Below, piece by piece: positions 43,598 through 51,583 of a stretch of 64,000 nucleotides of DNA. Under the pieces are notes generated by a model, which saw nothing but the letters and a program-made list of their open reading frames with translations, had not been told where the DNA came from and ran no database searches. The stretch is from Amycolatopsis nigrescens CSC17Ta-90 (GTDB lineage: Bacteria; Actinomycetota; Actinomycetes; Mycobacteriales; Pseudonocardiaceae). The stretch's first letter is position 1. Every line of letters starts with the position of its first letter. Location: assembly GCF_000384315.1 (NCBI RefSeq), contig NZ_ARVW01000001.1, positions 7,051,001-7,115,000 of the forward strand, given 5' to 3'. The translations under genes were made by a program, and so were the position numbers.

Positions 43598-44395
43598 TTG
43601 ACGAACACCGGAGACTTCACCGACGCGATTCGGCTGACGGCCGTCCGCAAGCTCTATGGCAGGCGCGACAACCAGGTGGTGGCGCTGGAGGAGGTGACGA
43701 CGCGGTTCGGCCGGGGGACGTTCACGGCGATCATGGGGCCATCGGGCTCCGGCAAGAGCACCCTGCTGCAGTGCGCGGCCGGGCTCGATCAGCCGACGTC
43801 CGGTTCGGTTCTGCTCGAGGAGCACGAACTCGGCGAGATGAACGAGACCGAGTTGACGAAGCTGCGGCGAGACCGGATCGGCTTCGTCTTCCAGGCGTTC
43901 AACCTGCTGCCGGTCCTGACCGTGCGGCAGAATGTGACGTTGCCGCTGCGGCTCGCCGGCCGCACCCCGGATCGGGGCCGGGTCGCGCAGGTGCTCGATC
44001 AGGTCGGCCTCGCCGAGCGGAGCAACCACCGTCCGGCGGAGCTGTCCGGCGGGCAGCAGCAGCGGGTCGCCATCGCCAGGGCGTTGATCAGCGACCCCGC
44101 TGTCATCTTCGCCGACGAGCCGACCGGCGCGCTGGACACCAGGACCGCGCGGGACATTCTCGTGCTGCTGCGGCATTCGTCGCGGGCGGCCGGTCAGACG
44201 ATCGTGATGGTGACCCACGATCCGGTCGCGGCGTCGTACGCCGATCGCGTTCTGTTCCTCGCCGACGGGCGGCTGGCCGGTGAGCTGCACTCGCCGACCG
44301 CCGAATCCGTGGCCGACCGGATGACCCACCTTGGCGCCTTCGCCGACGAAGGCCCCCGCCCGCAGCCGGCGAGGAACCGAGGAGGGCAGCGCTGA
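43598..44395 (+). CDS. ABC exporter ATP-binding protein (MacB/LolD type)
   Basis: A 265-residue ATPase with Walker A GPSGSGKST, signature LSGGQQQR and Walker B VIFADEPTGALD. I place the start at TTG 43598, after AGGAAG. The frame extends to 43448, but that extra N-terminus has no family similarity. It overlaps the permease start by 1 nt. Expected to drive antibiotic or lipid export with the FtsX-type permease. Confidence 0.93.
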   Translation: MTNTGDFTDAIRLTAVRKLYGRRDNQVVALEEVTTRFGRGTFTAIMGPSGSGKSTLLQCAAGLDQPTSGSVLLEEHELGEMNETELTKLRRDRIGFVFQAFNLLPVLTVRQNVTLPLRLAGRTPDRGRVAQVLDQVGLAERSNHRPAELSGGQQQRVAIARALISDPAVIFADEPTGALDTRTARDILVLLRHSSRAAGQTIVMVTHDPVAASYADRVLFLADGRLAGELHSPTAESVADRMTHLGAFADEGPRPQPARNRGGQR

Positions 44396-46647
44396 TGTTG
44401 CAGCTCGCACTGCGCACCCTGCGCTTCCGCGCGGGCATGTTCGTGGCGGCCTTTCTCGCCATGTTCTTCGCGGCGGCCATCATGATGGCCTGTGGCGGCC
44501 TGATCGAGACCGGCATCCGCACGGCTGTGCCGCCGCAGCGGATGGCCTCGGCCGACGTCGTCGTCACCGGCGACCAGGAGTACCACGACTCCGGCGGCGA
44601 CGCCGACGAACCGCCGATCCTGCCCGAGCGCGTCCACATCGACGCGGGGCTGGCGAACACGATCGCGGCGCTGCCGGGGGTGGAAAAGACCGAGAGCTTC
44701 GTCTTCGAGGGAGCCCCGCCGCCGGGCACGGTCGACGCGATCGGCGTGCAGGCCAAGCCGGGAGCGGACGTCCGCGAGCTCCAGGGTCGAATCGACGCCA
44801 AGCTGGGCAACGGAACCGTCACCCTGGTCGGTGACGAGCGGGGGCAGGCCGAACTGCGCGAGGCCAAGGCGAGCGGCGTCACCGTGATGGCACTGGCCGG
44901 AGTGTTCACCGCCTTCGCGATCCTGGTGTCCATCTTCGGGGTGGCCTCCATGCTCGCCCTTTCGATCGCCCAGCGCCAGCGGGATCTGGCGTTGCTGCGG
45001 GCCGTGGGAGCGACACCTCGTCACCTGCGCCGGCTGATCTCCCGCGAGACGCTGCTGCTGTCCCTGCTCGCCACCGCACTGGCCTACTTTCCGGGCCGGT
45101 TCCTCGGCGAATTCATCTTCGACCGGCTGGCCGAGCGCGGGATCGCCGCGACCGGCCTTGCTTTCCGGCAAGGCTGGATCCCGACCGTGGCCGCGATGGC
45201 GGTGGCGATCCTCGCGGCATTGGCCGGCGCACTGGGCGCCGGCAGAAGGGCGTCGCGGGTCAAGCCAACCCAGGCGCTCGCGGAGGTCTCCGTCGAAGGC
45301 AGGTTGATCGGCCGCGGACGCGTGCTGCTGGCGGTGTTTTCCCTGGCCGGCGGAATCGCCATGACCATCGTGACCATCGCCGTGATGAGTGGACCACTCA
45401 CGCCGGCCACCGCCGCGCCCGCGGTGATCCTGCTGGCGATCGGGTTCGCCATGCTCGCACCCGTGCTGACCAAGGTCACGACCTTTGCCGTGCAGTGGCC
45501 CGTGCGCGCGCTGGGTGGGGTGACCGGCCAGCTCGCCGTGCTCAACGCACGGGGCCGCGGCGGCCGGATGGCGGCCGTGCTGGGGCCGGTGATCCTGCTG
45601 ACCGCGGTGTCGACCGGCATGCTGTACCTACAGACCACCAATGACGAGGCCGACCGGCAGGGCTTCGCCGGCAATCTGGTCGCCGACGCCGTGGTGACCA
45701 CTCAGGACCGTTTCGACGCGGGCCTGGTGGAGCTGATCAACGCCCTGCCGCACGTCGCCGGTGCCTCGGAGTACGTCAACAGCGTCGGCTTCATCGAGAA
45801 GCCGGCGGACAACTCGCCGATGAACGAGGGCTGGACCCTCCAGGGCGTCACGGCCAAGGGCGCCGACGCCACCACACCGGTCCAGGTCACCGCGGGCAAG
45901 CTCGCCGACCTGCACGATGACACGATCGCGATCGGGAGGCAGCACGCCGAGCAGCTGGGCGTCGGCGTCGGCGGCACCATCACGCTGCGGATGGGGGACA
46001 ACACCACCCTCGACGTGCGGGTGGCGGCGCTGTTCTCCGCCCCGGACGGCTACGACACCCTGCTGCTCCCCGCCGACACCCTGGCCGCGCACACCACCCA
46101 GGGACACGCGACGCGAATCCTGGTCAAGGCCGACGAGAACGCCGACCCCGAACAGCTGGTGGCGGACCTGACCAAGGTGACCTCCGCCGAGGGCGGCCTG
46201 ACGGTGAGCGGCCGCGACATCCTGCTCAGGGAGTTCGACGCCCAGAAGACGACCGCCGACTTCGCGATCTACCTCATGGTGGTCATGATCGCGGGATACG
46301 CGGCGATCACCGTGATCAACACGCTGGCGTCGAGCATGACGGCGAGGCGGCGGGAGTTCGGGCTGCAACGGCTCGCCGGCTCGACTCGTGGTCAGGTGCT
46401 GCGGATGGCCGTCCTGGAGGGGGCGATCCTGGCCGTCGGCGGCATCGCGCTGGGTACCGTTGCCGTGCTCGGGATCCTGGTGCCGGTCAGCCTCAAGCGC
46501 CTCGGCTCGGTGCTGCCCGCCGGGTCCCCGTGGGTCTACGTGTCGACGGTCGCGTTGACCGTTCTGGTGACGCTCGGAGCCACGCTTCTGCCCGCATGGC
46601 GGGCGACGCGCGGCCGGCCGGCCGAGGCGGCGCTCGCCATCGAATAG
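44395..46647 (+). CDS. ABC exporter permease, two FtsX domains
   Basis: A 750-residue permease with an N-terminal helix and extracellular region (~45-150), then FtsX-type membrane domains (TVMALAGVFTAFAILVSIFGVASML; FAIYLMVVMIAGYAAITVINTLASSM) separated by a second periplasmic-like domain. RQRDLALLRAVGATPRHLRRLI and RRREFGLQRLAGSTRGQVLRM are the paired coupling-helix motifs. Typical of MacB-like or BceB-like exporters. The adjacent two-component system suggests a drug-sensing module. Confidence 0.93.
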   Translation: MLQLALRTLRFRAGMFVAAFLAMFFAAAIMMACGGLIETGIRTAVPPQRMASADVVVTGDQEYHDSGGDADEPPILPERVHIDAGLANTIAALPGVEKTESFVFEGAPPPGTVDAIGVQAKPGADVRELQGRIDAKLGNGTVTLVGDERGQAELREAKASGVTVMALAGVFTAFAILVSIFGVASMLALSIAQRQRDLALLRAVGATPRHLRRLISRETLLLSLLATALAYFPGRFLGEFIFDRLAERGIAATGLAFRQGWIPTVAAMAVAILAALAGALGAGRRASRVKPTQALAEVSVEGRLIGRGRVLLAVFSLAGGIAMTIVTIAVMSGPLTPATAAPAVILLAIGFAMLAPVLTKVTTFAVQWPVRALGGVTGQLAVLNARGRGGRMAAVLGPVILLTAVSTGMLYLQTTNDEADRQGFAGNLVADAVVTTQDRFDAGLVELINALPHVAGASEYVNSVGFIEKPADNSPMNEGWTLQGVTAKGADATTPVQVTAGKLADLHDDTIAIGRQHAEQLGVGVGGTITLRMGDNTTLDVRVAALFSAPDGYDTLLLPADTLAAHTTQGHATRILVKADENADPEQLVADLTKVTSAEGGLTVSGRDILLREFDAQKTTADFAIYLMVVMIAGYAAITVINTLASSMTARRREFGLQRLAGSTRGQVLRMAVLEGAILAVGGIALGTVAVLGILVPVSLKRLGSVLPAGSPWVYVSTVALTVLVTLGATLLPAWRATRGRPAEAALAIE

Positions 46648-46713
46648 CTTCGGCGACCGCGACTTTTCCCTTTGCTGCGGCCCGGTTTCCGCTATGCCAC
46701 AGGCTCATTCACC

Positions 46714-46747
46714 TTGCCAGCACAGAAAGTTTGCCAGCCATAGAAAG
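46714..46747 (+). repeat. Imperfect 16/17-bp direct repeat before the MFS gene
   Basis: TTGCCAGCACAGAAAG (46714-46729) and TTGCCAGCCATAGAAAG (46731-46747) are adjacent direct copies differing by one insertion. They lie just upstream of the MFS start codon and could be a regulator binding site or a small duplication. Confidence 0.4.
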
Positions 46748-46758
46748 GTAGGACGCTC

Positions 46759-48159
46759 ATGACCACAACCCTGGCTCCCCCGGTGCGGATCGGGCGGGCC
46801 GCGGTCGGGGCTCTCGGCATGCTGGCGGTCGCCAGCGGTGCCCTGGAGTCGGTGGTGCAGCCGACGGTCCCGCTCCTGCAACGCGAACTGGACATGGGGC
46901 CTGCCGAGGGGGCGCTGCTCAGCATCCTGCTCCCGATCACCGGCGCGCTCGTCACACCGTTGGCGGGCAGGTTCGGCGACCGCTACGGCGGAAAACGAGT
47001 CCTGATCCGGCTGATGATCGTGGTGTGCGTCGGCGGCATGGTGTCCGCACTGGCGCCGGGCCTGCCCGTGCTGCTGGTCGGCCAGGTACTGCAGGGCGCG
47101 ATGGTGGGCGCGCTGCCCCTGTCGTTCATCGTCGTGCGCAAACACCTGTCCGCGGGAGAGTCGAAGGTGGCCATCGGAGTGGTCAGCGGACTGTTCGTGG
47201 GAGGCGGGATGCTGGGCACGCTGCTGGCCGGGCCAGTGGCCGAACAGCTGTCGCGGCACTGGATGTTCGCGCTCCCGACGATCGCCGTCATCGTGGCCAC
47301 CCTGCTCGTGAACTGGCTGGTGCCCAAGGATTCGGCGGACCGGTCGGATGACGCCGGGGTCGACTGGCCCGGTCTGGTCCTGCTGAGCGGGGTGTTGATC
47401 ACGTTCATGCTCGTGATCAACTTCGCCCTCGATCTCGCTGCCTCGCAGCCGCTCGTGCTGTGCGGCCTCGTCGTGCTGCTGGCCGCGCTCGTGGTGGGTT
47501 GGATCGCCGTCGAGCGCCGCGCGGCCTCGCCGATGATCGATCTGCGCATGCTGGCTCGGCCCATGATGTGGAAATCGAGTGTGCTGACGTTCATGATCTG
47601 CGTCGGTGCCTCGATGTCGATCTTCCTGGTCACGCAGCTGTGGAGCGCGTCCGGTGACGGGTACGGCTTCGGGGTCGGCGCCACCGAGATCGGCATCTTC
47701 CTGTTGCCCGGCACCGTGGTCGCGACGCTGGCCGGGCCGTTGGGCGGGGGCTGGGAGCGGCGTTCCGGCTCCCGTGCCGTGGCCACTGCCGGGGTCGTCA
47801 TGATGGCCGGCGCCCTGATCGCCATGGCGCTCGTGCACTCGCAGGCGTGGCATCTCGTCGTCGGCAAGGCACTGGTCGCACTGGCCAACGGCCTGGTCGT
47901 CACCGCGATGACGACCAGCATCGCCACCTCCGCCGCGTCGAACGAGACCGGCGTCGCCACCAGCCTGATCCTGGTGACCCGCGTGCTCGGCATGGCCTCC
48001 GGCGGGATGTTCGGTGGCGTGCTCCTCGCCGCCGGGACCCCCGCCGGGTCGAAGGTCGCGGCCGAATCGTCGTACATCACCGGATTCGTCATCGCCGGCG
48101 TCGTCACGGCGCTGGCCCTGCTCGTCACCCGCACCATGCACAAGGGAGTCAAGGCATGA
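46759..48159 (+). CDS. MFS multidrug exporter, DHA2 family
   Basis: A 466-residue transporter with about fourteen hydrophobic helices. Motif A is GRFGDRYGGKRVLI, and the helix 5 region VSGLFVGGGMLGTLLAGPVAEQL resembles motif C of drug:H+ antiporters. It overlaps the monooxygenase gene by 4 nt (ATGA), so export and oxidative modification of the same compound are plausible. Confidence 0.9.
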   Translation: MTTTLAPPVRIGRAAVGALGMLAVASGALESVVQPTVPLLQRELDMGPAEGALLSILLPITGALVTPLAGRFGDRYGGKRVLIRLMIVVCVGGMVSALAPGLPVLLVGQVLQGAMVGALPLSFIVVRKHLSAGESKVAIGVVSGLFVGGGMLGTLLAGPVAEQLSRHWMFALPTIAVIVATLLVNWLVPKDSADRSDDAGVDWPGLVLLSGVLITFMLVINFALDLAASQPLVLCGLVVLLAALVVGWIAVERRAASPMIDLRMLARPMMWKSSVLTFMICVGASMSIFLVTQLWSASGDGYGFGVGATEIGIFLLPGTVVATLAGPLGGGWERRSGSRAVATAGVVMMAGALIAMALVHSQAWHLVVGKALVALANGLVVTAMTTSIATSAASNETGVATSLILVTRVLGMASGGMFGGVLLAAGTPAGSKVAAESSYITGFVIAGVVTALALLVTRTMHKGVKA

Positions 48160-49385
48160 CCCGCACCGCTCAACTGATGAATGCCCGTACCACGCCGAAA
48201 GGGCGGGTCCTGATCTCCGGGGCCAGCATCGCCGGTCCCACGCTCGCGTACTGGCTGACCCGCTACGGATACGCGGTCACGGTGGTGGAGAGGGCGGGCG
48301 CGGTGCGTAGCGGTGGCTATCCCATCGACGTGCGCGGCACCGCGCTGGAGGTCGTCAGGAGGATGGGGATCCTGCCGCGGCTGCGGGACGCGCACATCGA
48401 TCTGCGCCGGCTGACCTTCCTCGACGGGAACGGCACCGGGGTGGCTTCGGTCCACCCGCACGCGGTCACCGGCGGTGTCGAGGGACGGGACCTGGAGGTG
48501 CGGCGCGGGGATCTGACCGACGCGCTTTACGCGGCGGTCCACGACGACGTGGAGTTCCTGTTCAACGACTCGATCGACACCCTCGTCCAGTCCGGCGACG
48601 GGGTCGACGTCACCTTCCGCGGGGGCGGCCAGCGCACTTTCGACCTGGTGCTCGGCGCGGACGGCATGCACTCACGTACCCGGGAGCTCGTGTTCGGCCC
48701 CGAAGAGCGGTTCCACCGGTACCTCGGCTACTGCTTCGCCGTCTTCCCCATGCGCAACACCTTCGGGCTCTCCCACGAGACCGTCATGTGGAACACCCCC
48801 GGCAGAGCCGCGGCTCTCTACGCCGTGGGGGAGGACGACGAGGTGCACGCCTTCCTGAACTTCGCCCAACTGGAACCGCCGTTCGACGCGTTCGCGGACC
48901 CTGCCGCCCAACGGGATCTCGTCGCCGCGGTCTTCGCCGACGCGGGATGGGAGATCCCTGGAATGCTGGCCGCCATGTACGAGGCGGACGACGTGTTCTT
49001 CGACGGCGTCAGCCAGATCCGCATGCCCCGCTGGTCCAGCGGCAGGGTCGCGCTGTCGGGCGACGCCGCGTACGCGCCCTCGTTCCTTACCGGACAGGGC
49101 TCCAGCCTCGCGCTCGTCGGCGCGTACATGCTCGCTGGCTCCTTGGCCGACCGGGACCACACCGCCGGGTTCGCTGCCTACGAACACGACACCCGTGAGT
49201 TCGTTGCCGCGAACCAGGGACTGGTCGGTGCGGGCGGTGCGACCCTCTTCCCGACCACCGCCCAAGCCCTGGAACAGCGCAACGACAGGCTGCGCAAGCT
49301 CGACGCCATCCCCTCCGCGGAGGGGCGACCGGCCCATTCGGCCCTCACCCTGCCCGAAACTCCAAAACTGCGGGACATGGGTTGA
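48156..49385 (+). CDS. FAD-dependent monooxygenase (aromatic hydroxylase type)
   Basis: A 409-residue class A flavoprotein monooxygenase with GASIAGPTLAYWLTRYGY (FAD fold), LVLGADGMHSRTRELVF (DG motif) and RVALSGDAAYAPSFLTGQGSSLALVGAYML (GD motif). Related enzymes inactivate tetracyclines or rifamycins, or hydroxylate aromatic polyketides. Translationally coupled to the MFS exporter, so a resistance or detoxification pair is the simplest reading. Confidence 0.9.
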   Translation: MTRTAQLMNARTTPKGRVLISGASIAGPTLAYWLTRYGYAVTVVERAGAVRSGGYPIDVRGTALEVVRRMGILPRLRDAHIDLRRLTFLDGNGTGVASVHPHAVTGGVEGRDLEVRRGDLTDALYAAVHDDVEFLFNDSIDTLVQSGDGVDVTFRGGGQRTFDLVLGADGMHSRTRELVFGPEERFHRYLGYCFAVFPMRNTFGLSHETVMWNTPGRAAALYAVGEDDEVHAFLNFAQLEPPFDAFADPAAQRDLVAAVFADAGWEIPGMLAAMYEADDVFFDGVSQIRMPRWSSGRVALSGDAAYAPSFLTGQGSSLALVGAYMLAGSLADRDHTAGFAAYEHDTREFVAANQGLVGAGGATLFPTTAQALEQRNDRLRKLDAIPSAEGRPAHSALTLPETPKLRDMG

Positions 49386-49421
49386 CACTCGGGCTTGCTG
49401 CTCGCATCGGCGAGGATCTCA

Positions 49422-49997
49422 TCAATCGCGGCGAGTCAGCAGGGGCATCGTGATGTCGTCGACGATCCGCTCGATCGCCGTGTTGGACACCGGCTTCAGC
49501 GTCATCAGCACCTCGTGCCGAAACAGGTCGAAGGGCAGCGAGATCAGATGCGGCTTCAGGGTGGCGGCCTCGATTTCTCCTCGGTCGACCGCTCGCGCGA
49601 CGATGACCTCGGCCGCCGAACTCCGGCCGGCCAGTACCTGCGCGCGCAGCTGTTCGGGGTTCGATCCTCGGTCGGCGAAGTAGTCGTCCAACAGCACCGC
49701 GGTGACGACGAGCAGATCGATCCGCGAACGGTTGGCCGCCTGCATCATCGCGACCAGGTCACCGCGCAACGTTCCGGTGTCCGGGACATCGACCACCCGC
49801 GTGGAGCTTTCGTGCAGCAGGGCCGCCTCGACCATCAGCGCTTTGTTGGCCCAGCGGCGGTAGATCACCGGCGTGCTCGTACCGGCTCGCTTGGCCACCG
49901 CTTCCAGGGTGAACCCCGCGTAGCCGCGCTCGGTCAACTCGGCCCACGCGGCCCCGAGGAGAGCCTCCTCCAGGTCCTTGCCTCGTCTGCGCTGCAT
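49422..49997 (-). CDS. TetR-family repressor
   Basis: A 191-residue regulator. The helix-turn-helix reads ALLGAAWAELTERGYAGFTLEAVAKRAGTSTPVIYRRWANKALMVEAAL, followed by a TetR_C-type ligand domain. ATG 49997 follows GAGAGGTGG. It is divergent from the ABM-domain gene and has two matching inverted repeats in between. It converges with the FAD monooxygenase. Confidence 0.92.
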   Translation of the reverse strand: MQRRRGKDLEEALLGAAWAELTERGYAGFTLEAVAKRAGTSTPVIYRRWANKALMVEAALLHESSTRVVDVPDTGTLRGDLVAMMQAANRSRIDLLVVTAVLLDDYFADRGSNPEQLRAQVLAGRSSAAEVIVARAVDRGEIEAATLKPHLISLPFDLFRHEVLMTLKPVSNTAIERIVDDITMPLLTRRD

Positions 49998-50013
49998 GGC
50001 GACCACCTCTCAC

Positions 50014-50033
50014 AAGATGTGTTTGTACATCTT
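50014..50033. promoter_or_regulatory. TetR operator candidate 1: AAGATGT-N6-ACATCTT
   Basis: A perfect 7-bp inverted repeat with 6-nt spacer, 17 nt before the TetR start. It shares the core AAGAWGT-N6-ACWTCTT with the second repeat, centred 45 bp away. Confidence 0.65.
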
Positions 50034-50056
50034 AAGGCGGCGGGGTATCGTCGCAA

Positions 50057-50080
50057 ATAAGAAGTTGTGACACTTCTTAT
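50057..50080. promoter_or_regulatory. TetR operator candidate 2: ATAAGAAGT-N6-ACTTCTTAT
   Basis: A perfect 9-bp inverted repeat with 6-nt spacer, 51 nt upstream of the small monooxygenase gene. Same architecture as candidate 1, with a changed central base pair in each arm. Together they fit control of both divergent genes by the TetR protein. Confidence 0.65.
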
Positions 50081-50130
50081 CGAGTCGGGTAGCCCGCCGC
50101 CCCCTCGACCGCGAATGGGCAGGAGAAGCC

Positions 50131-50427
50131 ATGAGCAGCCAGCACACCGTGACCGTCCTCATCGAGATCCACGCCAACCCCGGCCAGGAGCAGCAGGCCC
50201 GCGATTCGCTGCTGCACGCGATCCAGACCTCCGAGAAGCCGGGACTGATCAGCTCCACCGAGTACGCCGACCTCAACGACGCCGGCGCGTTCTACGCCGT
50301 CCAGGTATGGGAGGACATGGACGCCTTTCACACCCATATGAAAGACGCGGCCGAGAACGGGATGGACGAGGCGATCAAGGTACTGCGCGAGCCCCCCAAG
50401 ACCGCCGTGCTGCACACCATCAGCTGA
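50131..50427 (+). CDS. Antibiotic biosynthesis monooxygenase (ABM) domain protein
   Basis: A 98-residue dimeric alpha/beta-barrel protein (HTVTVLIEIHANPGQEQQARDSLLHAI, FYAVQVWEDMDAFHTHMKDAA) of the ABM/quinol monooxygenase family. These cofactor-free enzymes oxidise quinols or related aromatics. Divergent from, and probably repressed by, the TetR regulator. Confidence 0.87.
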   Translation: MSSQHTVTVLIEIHANPGQEQQARDSLLHAIQTSEKPGLISSTEYADLNDAGAFYAVQVWEDMDAFHTHMKDAAENGMDEAIKVLREPPKTAVLHTIS

Positions 50428-50469
50428 TCGGACTCGCCGGCCGCCACCGGCTTGGCAGCTGGCCGCGAA

Positions 50470-51279
50470 CTACTGCGACGGGTTTCGCAGCACCTTGTCG
50501 CCAAGCCCGGCGATGACCTCGGCCACTCGGGCCGGTGCGAGGTTGTTCGCCGCGTGGCCTTGGCGGCGCAGCCGTACGCGTTCGGTGTTCGGCATGGCGT
50601 GTTCCAGCGCGCCCAGCCGTTCACCCAGGTGTGCCGGGCTCCGTTCGCCGCCGAGCAGGACGACGGGCACGTCGATTCGCGCGTACGCATCCAGCCGGAG
50701 GCCCACCTCGTCGATGGCCGCGCAGTCGTCGAGCTGGTGCGGGGCGAGCCGGCCCAGCCGGGGCATCAGGGAGACGGAGGCACCCGACATCCAGGCGACC
50801 CAGGCCGGTGTCCGCACAATGTCGCGCAGGAAGATCGCCAGCGCCCTGCCCGGGTTTCCGGCGGCCATAGCAGCCTGCGCCCGCGTCAACGCCTCTCCAC
50901 CGAGCGGCGGTCCGATCACGCAGGGCGGTTCGTACAGCACCGCACCGGCGAACGCCTCGGGCAACGCCGCCAGCGCCTCCAACGCCAGCACCCCACCGGA
51001 CGAGTGCCCGACGATCAGCATCGGCTCGTGGATCAGCTTCACCAGTGCGCGGACATGCTCAACTTCCTCAGCCATCGTGCACACTTCACGGCTCTTGAGG
51101 TCCAGCCGGTACTGCCGGCGGTGCAGTCGCAGCACCCTGAACCGCGACCTGAGCCTGGCAGCGACCCTTGCCCACGACGCACCCTCGTCCATGCCGCCGT
51201 GCAGGAGCAAGATCACCGGGCCCTGTCCTTCGTCATACGCACGCACGCTGCTGCCATCAGGTGCCGTCGTCGTGATCAT
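50470..51279 (-). CDS. Alpha/beta hydrolase
   Basis: A 269-residue hydrolase: oxyanion motif LLLHGGMDEGASW, nucleophile GHSSGG, then VPVVLLGGERSP and the catalytic His in RLRRQGHAANN. I start at ATG 51279, where family similarity begins; the open frame runs to 51402. Substrate unknown. Convergent with the ABM gene. Confidence 0.85.
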   Translation of the reverse strand: MITTTAPDGSSVRAYDEGQGPVILLLHGGMDEGASWARVAARLRSRFRVLRLHRRQYRLDLKSREVCTMAEEVEHVRALVKLIHEPMLIVGHSSGGVLALEALAALPEAFAGAVLYEPPCVIGPPLGGEALTRAQAAMAAGNPGRALAIFLRDIVRTPAWVAWMSGASVSLMPRLGRLAPHQLDDCAAIDEVGLRLDAYARIDVPVVLLGGERSPAHLGERLGALEHAMPNTERVRLRRQGHAANNLAPARVAEVIAGLGDKVLRNPSQ

Positions 51280-51505
51280 CGTGGGACCCCGCAGTGTCGC
51301 TTCGAGCGCGCGTTCGTCGGTGAAGATGACGTGGGTGAACATCTCGATCGCCACCCGGGAGAAGCGTAGCGTCACGTCGGTGTCGGGCAAATCCTCGGCC
51401 ACGCGTCCGTGAGATCGACGATCTCGTCGAACTGCGCCGCGGCTTCGGGGGAGCTCGTACCACTCAGGAGCGGTTCGTGCGGGCGGATGGATCCGGTGTC
51501 ACGGA

Positions 51506-51523
51506 TTCGTCGCCCGCTACGAA
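51506..51523. promoter_or_regulatory. Operator site A: TTCGTCGCCCGCTACGAA
   Basis: An 18-bp near-perfect inverted repeat (TTCGT-N8-ACGAA) 60 bp before the amidohydrolase gene. It is identical at 17 of 18 positions to site B before the PucR gene. Proposed binding site of that regulator. Confidence 0.7.
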
Positions 51524-51539
51524 CGGACGGTCCGTGAAA

Positions 51540-51577
51540 CCTCCTAGGGTCGCCGTGAACGAGGCGATCCTAGGAGG
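51540..51577 (+). promoter_or_regulatory. 15-bp hairpin enclosing the ribosome-binding site
   Basis: CCTCCTAGGGTCGCC and GGCGATCCTAGGAGG form a 15-bp stem (one G-U pair) with an 8-nt loop. The 3' arm contains AGGAGG, the ideal ribosome site 6 nt before the ATG at 51584, so the folded mRNA would hide it. The anti-Shine-Dalgarno strand is CCTCCT. Confidence 0.7.
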
Positions 51578-51583
51578 CGAAGC

